Positions 37,554 to 44,861 of a stretch of DNA of 64,000 nt are shown in pieces. Below the pieces are notes generated by a model that was given only the letters and a program-made list of their open reading frames with translations, ran no database searches and was not told where the DNA came from. The number at the start of each line of letters is the position of its first letter. Within the stretch, counting starts at the first letter, position 1. Origin of the DNA: Synechococcus sp. 1G10 (GTDB taxonomy: Bacteria > Cyanobacteriota > Cyanobacteriia > PCC-6307 > Cyanobiaceae); assembly GCF_002252625.1 (NCBI RefSeq), contig NZ_NQKW01000014.1, forward strand, positions 1 through 64,000. The letters are read 5' to 3'. The translations under genes and the position numbers were made by a program.

Positions 37554-38183
37554 ATGACGACGCAAGACACTGACCTGACACCAGATGCCTGGGATCAGCG
37601 TTATCTGCAGGGTCGTGATGGCTGGGACCTGGGCCGGGCCGCTCCGCCGCTGCAGCACTTTCTCCAGGAGCATCCACTGGCACCCCAGCCTCCGAGCCGG
37701 GTGCTTGTTCCCGGTTGCGGCCGCGGCCACGACGCGCGGCTGCTGGCCAGCCTCGGCTTCACGGTGACCGGGATCGACATCAGCGCCGAAGCCCTGCGCG
37801 AGGCCCGTCGACTGGATCAGCCCGAAGCGTCATGTCAGTGGCTGCAGGTGGATGCCCTCGACCCGATGGCACTGCACAAGGAGGGATTGGCAGCAGGCAG
37901 CATGATCGGCGTGGTGGAGCACACCTGCTTCTGCGCGATTGATCCATCCCTGCGGGAGGCCTACGCCAACAGCATGGGGGAAATGGTGGCCGCAGGGGGC
38001 TGGCTGCTGGGCCTGTTCTGGTGCCACTCCCGCAGCGGAGGACCTCCGTTCGGCTGTCAACCGGAGCGGGTGAACCAGCTACTAAGCGACGCCGGATTCG
38101 ACGCCGAAGTGTGGGGGCCCGCTCCACACGGACTGCCCAGCCGGGATAACGAATGGCTTGGACTCTGGCGCCGCAGGCGCTGA
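37554..38183 (+). CDS. TPMT-like SAM-dependent methyltransferase
   Basis: The start at 37554 (MTTQDTDLTPDAWDQRYLQG) gives 209 residues; the open frame upstream is not conserved-looking. Thiopurine/halide methyltransferase features: WDQRYLQGRDGWDLGRAAPPL, the SAM motif I VLVPGCGRGHDARLLASLGFTVTGIDIS (about 50-77), and the motif II/III region GVVEHTCFCAID (about 120). Relatives methylate thiols, halides or tellurite/selenite using SAM. The exact substrate is uncertain. The gene begins after a 270-base tRNA-proximal spacer and ends at a hairpin shared with the cyAbrB gene. Confidence 0.85.
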   Translation: MTTQDTDLTPDAWDQRYLQGRDGWDLGRAAPPLQHFLQEHPLAPQPPSRVLVPGCGRGHDARLLASLGFTVTGIDISAEALREARRLDQPEASCQWLQVDALDPMALHKEGLAAGSMIGVVEHTCFCAIDPSLREAYANSMGEMVAAGGWLLGLFWCHSRSGGPPFGCQPERVNQLLSDAGFDAEVWGPAPHGLPSRDNEWLGLWRRRR

Positions 38184-38195
38184 GGCCAGCAACGA

Positions 38196-38231
38196 GAGAG
38201 CTGGCGCCCTCAGCCGAAGGCCCCAGCTCTC
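38196..38231. terminator. Bidirectional hairpin between convergent genes
   Basis: GAGAGCTGG at 38196-38204 and CCAGCTCTC at 38223-38231 form a perfect 9-bp stem with an 18-base loop, placed between the convergent methyltransferase and cyAbrB genes. It has no T-run on either side. Confidence 0.5.
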
Positions 38232-38299
38232 AGACAAGAGATGGCAGGCGGCAAATCCCTGCTGCTGCAGTGCGATGGCCCGCTGCAGCGCTCAGACGA

Positions 38300-38668
38300 T
38301 CACTCGTCTTCGTCGTCGCCCCCGACAGGAACCAGACGGATCTGCTTGCGGCCCAGCTTGATCTGGAACTCATCGCCGGGCTTGAGGTCGATCAAGGCGG
38401 TGTAGGCCTTGCCGATCAGCAGGTTGCCGTTGAACTGAACCTTGGTGACGTAGCTGAGCTTGCGGCCACTCTTGCCGGCACCGGCTCCACCGCCGACGCC
38501 GAGGCTGACGCCCTTGGCTTCCAGCAGCGCTTCGTAGAAGGCCGTGAAGTTGAGCCGCTCGCTGCCGTCTTTCTTGGAACTCACGTAGCCACAGCTGCGC
38601 ACCAGGTCGGATTTGGAGGAATCACCCATCTCCTTCACCTTGGCGAGCAGGTCAGGTCCGGTGAGCAT
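38300..38668 (-). CDS. cyAbrB-type transcriptional regulator
   Basis: The start at 38668 (MLTGPDLLAKVKEMGDSSKSDLVRSCGY) gives 122 residues. The N-terminal half (KSDLVRSCGYVSSKKDGSERLNFTAFYEALLEAKG) is typical of the cyanobacterial AbrB family. The second half has the swapped-hairpin AbrB-like DNA-binding fold (KLSYVTKVQFNGNLLIGKAYTALIDLKPGDEFQIKLGRKQIRLV). An acidic tail (GGDDEDE) closes the protein. cyAbrB proteins are abundant nucleoid-type regulators of nitrogen and carbon genes in cyanobacteria; this is the clearest cyanobacterial marker in the window. Confidence 0.93.
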   Translation of the reverse strand: MLTGPDLLAKVKEMGDSSKSDLVRSCGYVSSKKDGSERLNFTAFYEALLEAKGVSLGVGGGAGAGKSGRKLSYVTKVQFNGNLLIGKAYTALIDLKPGDEFQIKLGRKQIRLVPVGGDDEDE

Positions 38669-38973
38669 GATGTTCGTGTCTTGGATCAACCGAATGATAG
38701 CAATCGAACAGATGCTTTGACCAGCAAACAGCTGCCAGTTCAGGCCAACAACCCCCAGCAACTGATGACCGAATGCAAGCCGCAAGCCGCTTGACGGAAA
38801 GCCACATCGTTCCAACGGTTTTGCCTGGGCGGGCTCACCGCCGCGATGGATCTTCAAACCGGATCGACTCACCAGCTCCCCAGGCATCCAGCTGGAGGCC
38901 ATCACCAGGCCCAGAGCTGAGCACAACGAATCGGCCATGATGTCTGCGATCAGGCATCCCAGGGGTCGCCGCA

Positions 38974-39885
38974 TTGGTCGCCAGTCCTGATTTCACGATC
39001 CGGCCGATGGTCGAGTCCGACCTGCCCCTGGTGACGGAATGGGCCCGGCAGGAAGGTTTCTGCCCTGGACTGGGGGACGCCGGTGTGTATCGCCATACCG
39101 ATGGCGCTGGTCTCTGGGTGGGGTGCCTTAGCGAGGAGCCGGTGGGATGTATCGCAGGAATTCGTTACGACGAGCGCTATGGATTCATCGGTCTGTTTCT
39201 TGTCCGCCCGGCCTTCCGCGGACGTGGCTACGGGGTGGAGCTCTGGCGTCAGGCCCTCGCCCATCTCGATGGGGTGGCCTGCATCGGCCTGGAGGCGGCG
39301 CCCGAGCGGCTGATCGACTACGGCCAGTGGGGCTTCAAGGCGGCCTATGACACCCTGCGCTGGCGCCTTCCCTCCGCCAGCCGCGCCCGCTGCAGCGGTG
39401 GACAGCTGCCGCCGGGCTATGGCGTGGTGGCCGCCGCTCAGCTGGGAGCGGACGCCGGCAGCCATGAACTGGTGCTCAGCTACGACGCCCGTCACGAAGC
39501 CACGCCGCGCCCCCACTTCCTGGGGGAATGGCTGCGGCAGGGCAGCGGCACCGTGGAACTGGTGCGCGATGAACTGGGGTGTTGCCGCGGCTTCGGGCGA
39601 ATCAGGCCCTGCCTGCTGCCCGATGGTGCCGGCGCCGTTGGCTGGCGGCTGGGCCCCTTGCTGGCGGATGCCCCGCCGCTGGCAGGGGCCCTGCTCGATC
39701 GGCTCTGCTCCGAGCACACGGGACCGGTGCTGATTGATGCTCCCGAGGCGAATCCCAGGGCCCATCGCCTGCTTGAGCAGCGCGGCTTCCAGATCGCCGG
39801 GCGCACCGTGCGCATGTATCGCGGCACCCCTCCCGAGCTGCCTCTGCAGGACATCTACGGCCTGGCCTGCCTGGAGCTGGGCTGA
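38974..39885 (+). CDS. Two-domain GNAT acetyltransferase (YitH/DUF1-like)
   Basis: The protein has 303 residues from TTG 38974; ATG 39007 (MVESDLPLVTEW) is an alternative. The N-terminal GNAT domain has the acetyl-CoA pyrophosphate loop LVRPAFRGRGYGVELW (about residues 76-91) and YGQWGFKAAYDT. The C-terminal domain resembles the second acetyltransferase domain seen in YitH-like proteins, with GPVLIDAPEANPRAHRLLEQRGFQ. Substrate unknown. It is divergent from the cyAbrB gene. Confidence 0.8.
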   Translation: MVASPDFTIRPMVESDLPLVTEWARQEGFCPGLGDAGVYRHTDGAGLWVGCLSEEPVGCIAGIRYDERYGFIGLFLVRPAFRGRGYGVELWRQALAHLDGVACIGLEAAPERLIDYGQWGFKAAYDTLRWRLPSASRARCSGGQLPPGYGVVAAAQLGADAGSHELVLSYDARHEATPRPHFLGEWLRQGSGTVELVRDELGCCRGFGRIRPCLLPDGAGAVGWRLGPLLADAPPLAGALLDRLCSEHTGPVLIDAPEANPRAHRLLEQRGFQIAGRTVRMYRGTPPELPLQDIYGLACLELG

Positions 39886-39980
39886 GAAACACCCAAAAAC
39901 CTCTGACTAATCTGAGGCGGCCCGGTTGGCGATGGTGCCCTCTGTTCGGAGCGCTCCCCTGCCTCGCCCTTGCCGACACC

Positions 39981-40892
39981 ATGAGCCCCTTCCGCCCCCT
40001 GCGGACCCGATCAAGCCGCCTGCGCCCCGTGCGCCTGCTCAAGCTCGATGGCGTCTACCGCGCCGCCAACCTTGACAGCCTGATCAGCCAGTGGCGAGAG
40101 CCCTATCGGCTGATGCTCTCCGTGCCCTGGCCTGGCTTCCTGCTGCTGATCGCCCTGGCCTACCTGGGCACCAACGTCGTCTTCGCCCAGCTCTATCTGC
40201 TGGATGCCCCCGGCATCGGCGGTCTGCCCCAGGGCCAGGTGGCGGGCTTCAGCGATGCCTTCTTCTTCAGCGTTCAGACCCTGGGCTCGATCGGCTATGG
40301 CGTGCTTCACCCGGTCTCGCCGCTGGTGAACGCTCTGGTCACCCTCCAGGCCTTCGTGAGCCTGGTGTTCACCGCCGTTACCACCGGCCTGGTGTTCGCC
40401 CGCTTCTCCCGCAGCCGGGCGGAAATCCGCTTCAGCAACGTTGCGACGGTCCAGCCCTGGGATGGGAGTCCCTGTCTCACCTTCCGCATCGTCAACGTGC
40501 ACCACAACAACCTGGTGAGTGCCCAGGTGCAGGCCTACCTGGCCATTGATGAACGCAGCGCCGAGGGCGAAACGATGCGCCGCCTGCACCGACTGGAGCT
40601 GGTGCGCAACGAAGCCTTCCTCTTCCAGCTGATGTGGACGGTGATGCACCCGATCGGGCAGGACAGCCCCCTGCATGGCCTCAGCGAGGCCAGGTTGCGC
40701 GATGCCCACGGGGAGGTGCTGGTGGCATTCGAAGGCGTCGATGAAACGGTGCGCAGCCCGGTGTACAAACGCGCCGCCTACAACAGCAGCCGGATCCGCT
40801 TCGACGAAACTTTCGTCGATATCGTCAGAGATGACCAGAGCGAGTTCCGCTGTCTTGATTTCAGCCGCTTCAACGACACCCGCCAGCGCTGA
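39981..40892 (+). CDS. KirBac-like inward rectifier potassium channel
   Basis: The protein has 303 residues. It has an N-terminal slide-helix region, TM1 (about 51-73, PGFLLLIALAYLGTNVVFA), a pore loop with TLGSIGYG at residues 100-107 (the K-selective GYG filter, with Ser-Ile in place of the usual Thr-Val), TM2 (about 113-139) and a cytoplasmic immunoglobulin-like Kir domain (about 150-300, FRIVNVHHNNLVSAQVQAYL, FPLMWTVMHPI-like LFQLMWTVMHPI and FEGVDETVRSPVYKRAAY). It forms a potassium channel in the cytoplasmic membrane, like KirBac1.1 and KirBac3.1. The last codons overlap the following DCC gene. Confidence 0.93.
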   Translation: MSPFRPLRTRSSRLRPVRLLKLDGVYRAANLDSLISQWREPYRLMLSVPWPGFLLLIALAYLGTNVVFAQLYLLDAPGIGGLPQGQVAGFSDAFFFSVQTLGSIGYGVLHPVSPLVNALVTLQAFVSLVFTAVTTGLVFARFSRSRAEIRFSNVATVQPWDGSPCLTFRIVNVHHNNLVSAQVQAYLAIDERSAEGETMRRLHRLELVRNEAFLFQLMWTVMHPIGQDSPLHGLSEARLRDAHGEVLVAFEGVDETVRSPVYKRAAYNSSRIRFDETFVDIVRDDQSEFRCLDFSRFNDTRQR

Positions 40893-41289
40893 ACCCGGCA
40901 CCATCCGGCTGGTGTTCGACGGTGGCTGCCCCTTTTGCAGCACCTTTGCCGCCATGGGCGAACTGCGTGGCGGGCTGCCCCAGCTGCAGATCATCGATGG
41001 CCGCGCCGATCACGCGTTGCGCCGGCGGCTCAAACAACAGGGCTTCGATCTGGCCAGCGGGGCCGTTCTGATCGAGGGAGAGCGCTGCTGGCATGGGGCC
41101 GAAGCTGTACAGCGGCTCTGCGTCAAGTTGCGGCCCAGTTCCGCCCTGCTGGGCCTGCTGAAAGCGGTGTTCGGCGAGGAGAAACGCAGCCGCACGCTTT
41201 ATCCGCTGCTGCTGGCCGCCCGCCGTGGCGCCCTGGCGCTGAGGGGGCTGCCGCTTGATCCAGATGACAGCGCTCGGCCTAGCGTCTGA
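40831..41289 (+). CDS. DCC-family (DUF393) thiol-disulfide oxidoreductase-like protein
   Basis: The start is uncertain: ATG 40831 (152 residues) overlaps the channel gene by 62 bases and TTG 40855 by 38. The diagnostic FDGGCPFCS (D-x-x-C-x-x-C) sits near residue 33, as in DUF393 proteins with a thioredoxin-like CxxC. An IIDGRADHALR helix follows, and the C-terminal HGAEAVQRLCVKLRPSSALLGLL region is typical of the family. The function is probably thiol redox chemistry, unproved. Confidence 0.8.
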   Translation: MTRASSAVLISAASTTPASAEPGTIRLVFDGGCPFCSTFAAMGELRGGLPQLQIIDGRADHALRRRLKQQGFDLASGAVLIEGERCWHGAEAVQRLCVKLRPSSALLGLLKAVFGEEKRSRTLYPLLLAARRGALALRGLPLDPDDSARPSV

Positions 41290-41308
41290 AGTCAGCGATC
41301 GCGGCGCC

Positions 41309-41758
41309 ATGAGCTACCTGCGCGTAATCATGAATCGGCTGCGGGAACGCTCCGGAGCCAGCCAGTCCGGGCATGAGCCTCCCGCCATGCCCTACAGCCC
41401 CCTGAGCGAGCGGGTGCTCGAGAAGCATCTGCAGACCTACCGCGAACACCTGCAGGCCTGCAGTGACGCCATGCTCCCCTACGAATGGGCCTGGCTTGAG
41501 GACCATCTCGCCACCCTCCAGCTCTCGAGCGGCCAGGGAGCGATGCAGAAGGTGCTGGGGGGCCCGCAACGGGTGGCCGATCTGCTGCGCGAAACCCAGT
41601 GCTTCCAGGCCGAAGTGCGCGGGGAACTGAGCCGGCGGGGCCTCGGGCCCGGCATCCGCACAGCGCCGCTTGCAGCCCAGGAGCATGCCTGGGAGCTGAG
41701 CAACCCGGCAATCCGCCAGGAGTGGGGCATCGATCAGGCCGAGTCCCTCCCTGGCTGA
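41309..41758 (+). CDS. Conserved-looking hypothetical protein
   Basis: ATG 41309 (MSYLRVIMNRLRERSG) gives 149 residues; ATG 41264 and an upstream TTG at 41255 are alternatives that would overlap the DCC gene. The protein is mainly helical: LSERVLEKHLQTYREHLQACSDAMLPYEWAWLEDHLATLQL and GGPQRVADLLRETQCFQAEVRGELSRRGLG, then a Pro/Ala-rich tail. No catalytic motif or membrane segment is apparent. I do not recognise the family. Confidence 0.6.
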   Translation: MSYLRVIMNRLRERSGASQSGHEPPAMPYSPLSERVLEKHLQTYREHLQACSDAMLPYEWAWLEDHLATLQLSSGQGAMQKVLGGPQRVADLLRETQCFQAEVRGELSRRGLGPGIRTAPLAAQEHAWELSNPAIRQEWGIDQAESLPG

Positions 41759-41798
41759 GGCGATGTGGCAGCCGAGCGCCCGATGTCGGAACAAATAG

Positions 41799-42689
41799 AT
41801 GTCCGAGCACGTGTTCGTCTACGGAAGCCTGAAGCGAGGGGAGCCCAACCACCCCTGGCTCGAGGGGAGCCGCTTCCTCGGGAGGCGGCGCCTTGGGGGA
41901 GCCCGGCTGCACGACCTCGGCCCCTACCCGATGGCGGTCGCCGCCACTGAAGCGGAAGCGCAGGACGCACAGGGACCACAGGAGCCGGCCCTGATCCATG
42001 GCGAGCTCTATGCGCTGGAGACGAGCGGCCTGGCCCGGCTCGATCTGCTCGAAGATGTGCCCCGCGAGTACCAACGCCAGCGCTGTCAGCTCAGTGACGG
42101 CAGCCGGGCCTGGGTGTACGTGGGCCGCCATGGGCAGGTGATCGGTCTGCCGCTGGTGCCCTACGGCGACTGGAGAAGCACCCCGGTGTTCAGCTACGGC
42201 TCGAACCTCTGCCCCACCCAGCTGGCGCGGCGCTGCCCCCGCTGGGATGGCAGCGGCCTGGTGGCACGGCTGGAAGGCTGGCGCTGGGGGATCAACAAGC
42301 GGCGCCTGGGCCGTGCTCCAGGCGAAGGGGCCGCTGGACTCGTGCGCCACAGCGGTGCCCACTGCTGGGGAGTGGTGCACCATCACAGCCCGGATGATCG
42401 GGCCGCCCTCGACCGCTGCGAGGGCGTGGCGGCCGGTCATTACCGCCATCAGTGCGTGACCGTGACCACTTCGGACGGGGAGCGCTTCGAAGCCCTCACC
42501 TACGTGCCCACGCCCGCCTGGAGCGCTCCGGGGCTCGCCGCCGGCCCCGACTACGCCCGCGCCATCCTGCGGGGAGCTCACCACTGGCGGCTGCCGGGCG
42601 CCTGGCTGGGGAAGCTTGAGGCCGCGCTCCGCCTCAGCACCGAGGGCGGCAACAGGATCAATCGCCCTGGGCCGGATCCCCAGGCCTGA
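41799..42689 (+). CDS. Tandem gamma-glutamylcyclotransferase-like protein
   Basis: The protein has 296 residues and two GGCT (AIG2-like) domains in one chain. The first begins FVYGSLKRGEPNHPWL (residues 5-20) with the substrate-binding YGSL loop and continues HGELYALETSGLARLDLLEDVP, including an ELYAL glutamate region. The second begins FSYGSNLCPTQLARRCP (about residue 131) and continues WGVVHHHSPDDRAALDRCEG, followed by YRHQCVTV. The family releases 5-oxoproline from gamma-glutamyl compounds. Two different loops (YGSLKRG versus YGSNLCP) suggest fusion of unlike paralogues, one AIG2/YtfP-like and the other GGCT-like. Confidence 0.85.
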   Translation: MSEHVFVYGSLKRGEPNHPWLEGSRFLGRRRLGGARLHDLGPYPMAVAATEAEAQDAQGPQEPALIHGELYALETSGLARLDLLEDVPREYQRQRCQLSDGSRAWVYVGRHGQVIGLPLVPYGDWRSTPVFSYGSNLCPTQLARRCPRWDGSGLVARLEGWRWGINKRRLGRAPGEGAAGLVRHSGAHCWGVVHHHSPDDRAALDRCEGVAAGHYRHQCVTVTTSDGERFEALTYVPTPAWSAPGLAAGPDYARAILRGAHHWRLPGAWLGKLEAALRLSTEGGNRINRPGPDPQA

Positions 42690-42730
42690 CGCCCTCCCCC
42701 TGAGCGGGGCCAGCCGTTGGGAATGTCCTG

Positions 42731-42931
42731 TCAGTAGCGAGCGTCGTCGAGCAGACGCAGCCAGGAGGCACCGGGGGAGAACCCGTGCCAGACAAAGGCC
42801 TGGAGCAGCATCTCGAGGCCCCCGGCAAAGCGCTGAAGCCAGCTGGCTGGCCGTGGCCATGAGTTCGTCAGGGATACGGGGCGGCTTCCCAGGCGCTCAG
42901 CCTCCTTGCAGCGACCAGGTTCCGTGGCCAT
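42731..42931 (-). CDS. Possible small protein downstream of the SbmA-like ABC gene
   Basis: A 66-codon frame from ATG 42931 overlaps the last 35 bases of the ABC gene on the same strand. The C-terminal part (RPASWLQRFAGGLEMLLQAFVWHG then FSPGASWLRLLDDARY) looks protein-like and amphipathic. Start and reality are uncertain. Confidence 0.35.
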   Translation of the reverse strand: MATEPGRCKEAERLGSRPVSLTNSWPRPASWLQRFAGGLEMLLQAFVWHGFSPGASWLRLLDDARY

Positions 42932-44861
42932 TCAGCCGCAGAATCCGCTGGTGGTAGGCCTCCAGGCTGGGCCGGTGGCCCACGCTGATCACCGCCAGGC
43001 CTGCCTTGAGCAGCAGGCCATAGAGATGCCGCTCGGTTTCGAGATCGAGGGCGCTGGTGGCCTCATCGAGCACCACGAAGGGGGAGGGATGGAGCAGGAA
43101 CCGGGCAAACCCCAGCCGTTGCTGCTCGCCACCGGAGAGCACCTGGTCCCAGTCGGCCTGGGCGTCCAGATCGGGGTAGCGCACCAGCAGCGTCTCCAGC
43201 CGCGCCAGCGTCAGAACCCGCCGCAGCTCCTCGTCGGGCACGGGCGGCGCTTGCGGCGGCAGCGTGTAGAGCAACTGGTCCCGCAGGCTGCCCAGGGCCA
43301 GATACGCCTTCTGGGGCAGCACCATCCAGTCCTGGGAGGCCGGCGTGAGCAGGCGGCCGGAGGCGGCTGGAACCAGACCAAACAGCACGCGCAGGAGGGT
43401 GGTCTTGCCGCAGCCGCTGGGGCCGGTGATCAGCAGCCGCTCCCCAACCGCCAGGTGCAGATCCAGGTCGCGGATCAGCAGCCCATCGCCGCCGGGATCG
43501 GCGACGCAGAGCCGCTCCAGCACCAGTTCGGGTCCGTCGCGGCGGAGACCGGCCCGCTGGGTGGGGTCAAGACTGGGGTTGAGGCTTGAGTCGGTGGCGG
43601 CGCGCAGTTCGCCGATGCGATGCAAGCTGGCGAACAGGCCGGAGAAGTCGTCGGCTCTCTCCACCAGGAACGAGAGCGCCACCTGCACCTGGCTGAAGGC
43701 GATGCTGCCCACCGTGAGCTGCCCCAACGTCACCCGGCCGCCGAAATAGGCGCCAGAGAGCACCAGGTAAGGCACGAACTGCATCAGGAAGCCATAGAGG
43801 CCACTGCCTTGCCCCACGACGGTCCGCCAGCGGATCACCCGCTCCAGGTTCAGCAGCAGCCGCGCAAAGCGCCGTTCGAGGCCTGAACTCTCCCGCGCCT
43901 CACCCCGCAGGAACGCCACACTCTCGGCATGGCTGCGCAGGTGCATCAGCGCAAAGCGGAAATCGGCCTCCAGGGCCTGCTGGCGGAAGCTGAGGGTCGC
44001 CAGGCGGCGCACCAGCTGGAGGATCAGGGCATTGCCTGCCAGGGTGGTGATCAGCAGGGTGAGCACCAGGGCACCACTGATGCTGAACAGCACCAGCACG
44101 TAGGCCGTGAGTGAGAGCAAAGAGGCGAAGAAGCCGAAGAACAGGCTGGTGGAGCGCACCACCGAGCGATCGATGTCCTCCGCGATGCGCTGGTCGGGGT
44201 TGTCGATTGCGCCCGCCGACTCCAGCCGGTAGTAGGCCTGCCCAGCCAGATAGGCCTCCCAGAGGGTACGGCTGGTGCGATCCCGCCACACCAGGGCGAA
44301 GCGCCCCTGGCCATAGGTGGTGAGGAACTGCACCGGCAGGGAGAGCAGATAGATGGCGGTGAGCCCGGCGGCGGTCCCCCAGAAGCGCTGAGCACTGCGC
44401 ACGTTCAGGGCCTCCATCACCGCCCCGTTGCCTTCGGTGAAGGCCACATCCACAGCCGTGGAGAGCACCAGCAAGGCCAGCAGCAGCGTCAGCAGCAGCC
44501 AGCGGCGGCGCAGGCCCGCCACCAGGCCCCGCTGCAGCAGCCACCAGGGCACCAGGCCACAGAGGGCGACGGCCAGGGCGATCACCCCCTGCCTTTCCGC
44601 CGTGTAGGTGCGCAGGGCACGACCGAGGTAGGGGAAAGCCAGATCGAGGCGGCCCGGGCCGATCAGCCAGGCGATCAGCTGGGCCGAGGCTCCGAGCAGC
44701 ACCACCGCCGCCCCCAGGGCCAGGGCCGCTGAGGCCAGCAGCAAGGCGCCCAGGCGCAGCAACGACCGAAGCGACGGGGAGCGTCCCTGGAGCGGCGGCA
44801 GCAGCAGGTCGCCGGCGAGGCTGCGGAACTCGGTGGCGAGGGTGGCCAGGGAGGTGGCCAT
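42897..44861 (-). CDS. SbmA/BacA (YddA)-like ABC transporter, fused permease and ATPase
   Basis: The start at 44861 (MATSLATLATEFRSLAGDLLL) gives 654 residues; the further open frame lies inside the MgtA gene. It shares one base with the preceding stop (TGATG). Four or more membrane helices with the family pattern LWEAYLAGQAYYRLESAGAIDNPDQRIAEDIDRSV (about 200-235) define the ABC_membrane_2/SbmA_BacA group. The ATPase has Walker A GPSGCGKTT, signature LSGGEQQRLGFAR and Walker B FVVLDEATSALD. Relatives move peptides, bleomycin or cobalamin. The substrate here is unknown. It is translationally coupled to the magnesium P-ATPase gene. Confidence 0.88.
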   Translation of the reverse strand: MATSLATLATEFRSLAGDLLLPPLQGRSPSLRSLLRLGALLLASAALALGAAVVLLGASAQLIAWLIGPGRLDLAFPYLGRALRTYTAERQGVIALAVALCGLVPWWLLQRGLVAGLRRRWLLLTLLLALLVLSTAVDVAFTEGNGAVMEALNVRSAQRFWGTAAGLTAIYLLSLPVQFLTTYGQGRFALVWRDRTSRTLWEAYLAGQAYYRLESAGAIDNPDQRIAEDIDRSVVRSTSLFFGFFASLLSLTAYVLVLFSISGALVLTLLITTLAGNALILQLVRRLATLSFRQQALEADFRFALMHLRSHAESVAFLRGEARESSGLERRFARLLLNLERVIRWRTVVGQGSGLYGFLMQFVPYLVLSGAYFGGRVTLGQLTVGSIAFSQVQVALSFLVERADDFSGLFASLHRIGELRAATDSSLNPSLDPTQRAGLRRDGPELVLERLCVADPGGDGLLIRDLDLHLAVGERLLITGPSGCGKTTLLRVLFGLVPAASGRLLTPASQDWMVLPQKAYLALGSLRDQLLYTLPPQAPPVPDEELRRVLTLARLETLLVRYPDLDAQADWDQVLSGGEQQRLGFARFLLHPSPFVVLDEATSALDLETERHLYGLLLKAGLAVISVGHRPSLEAYHQRILRLNGHGTWSLQGG

